Positions 5,263 through 5,988 of a stretch of 5,988 bases of DNA are shown here, in pieces. The stretch is from an uncultured Xanthobacteraceae bacterium (GTDB lineage: Bacteria > Pseudomonadota > Alphaproteobacteria > Rhizobiales > Xanthobacteraceae), in contig CATPBC010000171.1 in assembly GCA_955652195.1 (NCBI GenBank), positions 1 through 5,988 of the forward strand. The letters run 5' to 3'. The position numbers and the translations under genes were made by a program. The notes under the pieces are model-generated. The model did no database searches, was not told the DNA's origin, and was given only the letters and a program-made list of their open reading frames with translations. Position 1 is the first letter of the stretch; every line of letters begins with the position of its first letter.

Positions 5263-5286
5263 GATTGCATCCCCTTCGCTGCAATC
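5263..5286. repeat. Small inverted repeat in the convergent intergenic region
   Basis: GATTGC (5263-5268) and GCAATC (5281-5286) are perfect 6-base arms around a 12-base loop. They lie between the ends of the convergent 80-aa (+) and 94-aa (-) genes. There is no T-run on either side, so it is a weak candidate for transcript-end structure. Confidence 0.25.
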
Positions 5287-5338
5287 GGAATTGCCCGCAT
5301 AAGCACAGATCGGCGTCATCGGATCGCGGCCCAGAGGT

Positions 5339-5623
5339 TCAACCCTTAGGGATGTCCGGACCTTTTGCTGGAGGTCTCGATAAATCGTTTCTCAGGCCCT
5401 CATAGCACACGTTCCGCTCTGTTGCATTCTCCAGTGCGCTACACTTCTCAAAACTCGGCCCGCTCACTAGCCATATTGCTGCGATAAAGAACGCTATGCA
5501 AAGCACTAGCAGTGCAGTCCTGACGCCGAACCGATCTGCCAATGCCTCGGGCGATTTCGACTGAGGGACATCGTTTTCATCGTGATGAGCCGTGGTATCG
5601 AAATCCCATTCGGAACGCTGCAT
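5339..5623 (-). CDS. Single-pass membrane protein with a periplasmic Cys pair, 94 aa
   Basis: I take ATG 5623 (MQRSEWDFDT) as the start because the family-like sequence begins there. The frame is open upstream to 5752, but those 43 residues look like translated leader, and no clear ribosome binding site marks either start. Residues 1-34 are polar and acidic (cytoplasmic), 35-54 form one membrane helix (RTALLVLCIAFFIAAIWLVSG), and 55-94 are probably periplasmic. Cys61 and Cys73 (KCSALENATERNVCYEGL) follow the C-x(n)-R-x-x-C-Y pattern seen in small exported alphaproteobacterial proteins and may form a disulfide. The tail is Pro/Lys-rich (RPPAKGPDIPKG). I associate this protein with Bradyrhizobium; its function is unknown. 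Confidence 0.75.
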   Translation of the reverse strand: MQRSEWDFDTTAHHDENDVPQSKSPEALADRFGVRTALLVLCIAFFIAAIWLVSGPSFEKCSALENATERNVCYEGLRNDLSRPPAKGPDIPKG

Positions 5624-5698
5624 GATGCAAACTCGTATCAAGTCGGGCGCTAAAAATAATGGTCGTGGCATAAAGATGCGAGGTAGATTGGAGGATGT

Positions 5699-5719
5699 TT
5701 TTATAAGAAGCCTATAAAA
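5699..5719. promoter_or_regulatory. AT-rich palindrome upstream of the 94-aa membrane protein
   Basis: TTTTATA (5699-5705) and TATAAAA (5713-5719) are perfect arms around a 7-base spacer in otherwise GC-richer DNA, 76-96 bases upstream of ATG 5623. On the minus strand it reads as two TTATA-containing near-repeats (GGCTTTTATA, GGCTTCTTATA). It could be a promoter -10 region overlapped by an operator. Confidence 0.3.
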
Positions 5720-5777
5720 GCCCTGTCTGCGCCGTGACAATTTACTTTTCACTGGCGCCTAACCACATACTGGGCCG

Positions 5778-5822
5778 ATGTGCGGCCGCTCAACATACAA
5801 GCTGACCTGGGAAGGAATCGTC
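5778..5822 (+). pseudogene. N-terminal remnant of an SRAP/YedK-type gene
   Basis: ATG 5778 reads MCGRSTYKLTWEGIV, then continues without resemblance to a TAA at 5868-5870. SRAP (HMCES/YedK) proteins start MCGR, where Cys2 becomes the catalytic residue that crosslinks to abasic sites in single-stranded DNA. Alphaproteobacterial members often continue Y(S/T)YKLTWEEIV. About 15 residues out of a usual 200 or more survive. The homology breaks off just before the stop of the opposite-strand 49-aa gene, so this is probably a deletion or recombination scar. It is too short for certainty. Confidence 0.55.
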
Positions 5823-5828
5823 AGGAAA

Positions 5829-5978
5829 TCAGTAGTCTCCTGGGCGCGGTTCTCGGTCGAGCTTCTTTAATTTCCAGTCGTCGCGCACTCTTCCTAGAAT
5901 TGCGGCGAGCGCGATGACGATCAATCCGACAACGCACAGGCTAAGAGCGATAGTGAAGAATAGGAAAAGGAATGCCAT
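5829..5978 (-). CDS. Small single-pass membrane protein, 49 aa
   Basis: ATG 5978 to TGA 5829 encodes 49 aa. Residues 3-29 are a continuous hydrophobic helix (FLFLFFTIALSLCVVGLIVI…), and residues 30-49 are a charged cytoplasmic-type tail (GRVRDDWKLKKLDREPRPGD). That layout is typical of a genuine small membrane protein with an N-out, C-in topology by the positive-inside rule. The start is not firm. AAGG touches the ATG with no spacer, and the frame stays open to the window edge, so translation may begin outside. I do not recognise the family. It converges on the SRAP remnant. Confidence 0.6.
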   Translation of the reverse strand: MAFLFLFFTIALSLCVVGLIVIALAAILGRVRDDWKLKKLDREPRPGDY

Positions 5979-5988
5979 CCTTAAAACC

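Noticed and set aside
5234..5302. 22-codon ORF starting MGCCRRG after the 80-aa gene
   Set aside because: No ribosome binding site and no similarity I can recognise.
5624..5752. 43-residue upstream extension of the 94-aa membrane protein
   Set aside because: Basic, unlike the family, and crosses the AT-rich palindrome; start placed at MQRSEWDFD.
1..5988. tRNA, rRNA, CRISPR array, transposase or integrase
   Set aside because: Looked for on both strands; no regularly spaced direct repeats of CRISPR type, tRNA cloverleaf or recombinase motifs found.

Overview
The window looks like GC-rich alphaproteobacterial DNA, most likely Bradyrhizobium or a close relative (Nitrobacteraceae). I judge this from the style of the RpoD and S21 proteins, a DUF4167-type protein, and several small orphan proteins of a kind I associate with that genus. 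No database search was possible, so the genus is an inference.

Left part (1-2330, minus strand): a ribosomal protein S21 gene (rpsU-like, GTG start) lies upstream of an rpoD-like primary sigma factor gene in the same direction. The sigma gene is damaged in two places. It has an in-frame TAG just after a possible original start at 1960, and a single-base-type frameshift near 991-1000. It then runs off the window at base 1, before the -35-binding helix. The S21 plus RpoD pairing without dnaG, together with the damage, suggests an accessory duplicate rather than the housekeeping copy. A sequencing error at the frameshift cannot be excluded.

Middle part (2330-4300): a gene-poor stretch of about 430 bases carries the S21 leader, with hairpins and an AT-rich tandem repeat. 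It is followed by a short DUF4167-like gene (+), a small possible winged-helix protein (+) preceded by a striking 15-base-period repeat, and a compact two-gene minus-strand operon (70 aa, then a 33-aa protein starting MPRGPKGEKRPADV). Next comes a strong plus-strand terminator hairpin that may end a small RNA carrying CCTCCTCC, and then a secreted glycine-zipper protein on the minus strand.

Right part (4300-5988): two strong hairpins, one a minus-strand terminator, lie upstream of the secreted protein gene. A decayed small membrane-protein gene follows. Its C-terminal module (AANIAKLPEL) occurs three times within 350 bases, in both orientations. Beyond it are an 80-aa helical orphan protein with a strong ribosome binding site (+), a 94-aa single-pass membrane protein (-), an N-terminal stub of an SRAP/YedK-type gene (+), and a 49-aa single-pass membrane protein (-) at the right edge.

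Overall this reads as accessory or decaying chromosome: small lineage-specific genes mixed with remnants. I see no clear multi-gene system, transposase, integrase, tRNA or CRISPR array. The best candidates for something undescribed are the two structured-RNA loci and the repeated AANIAKLPEL module.
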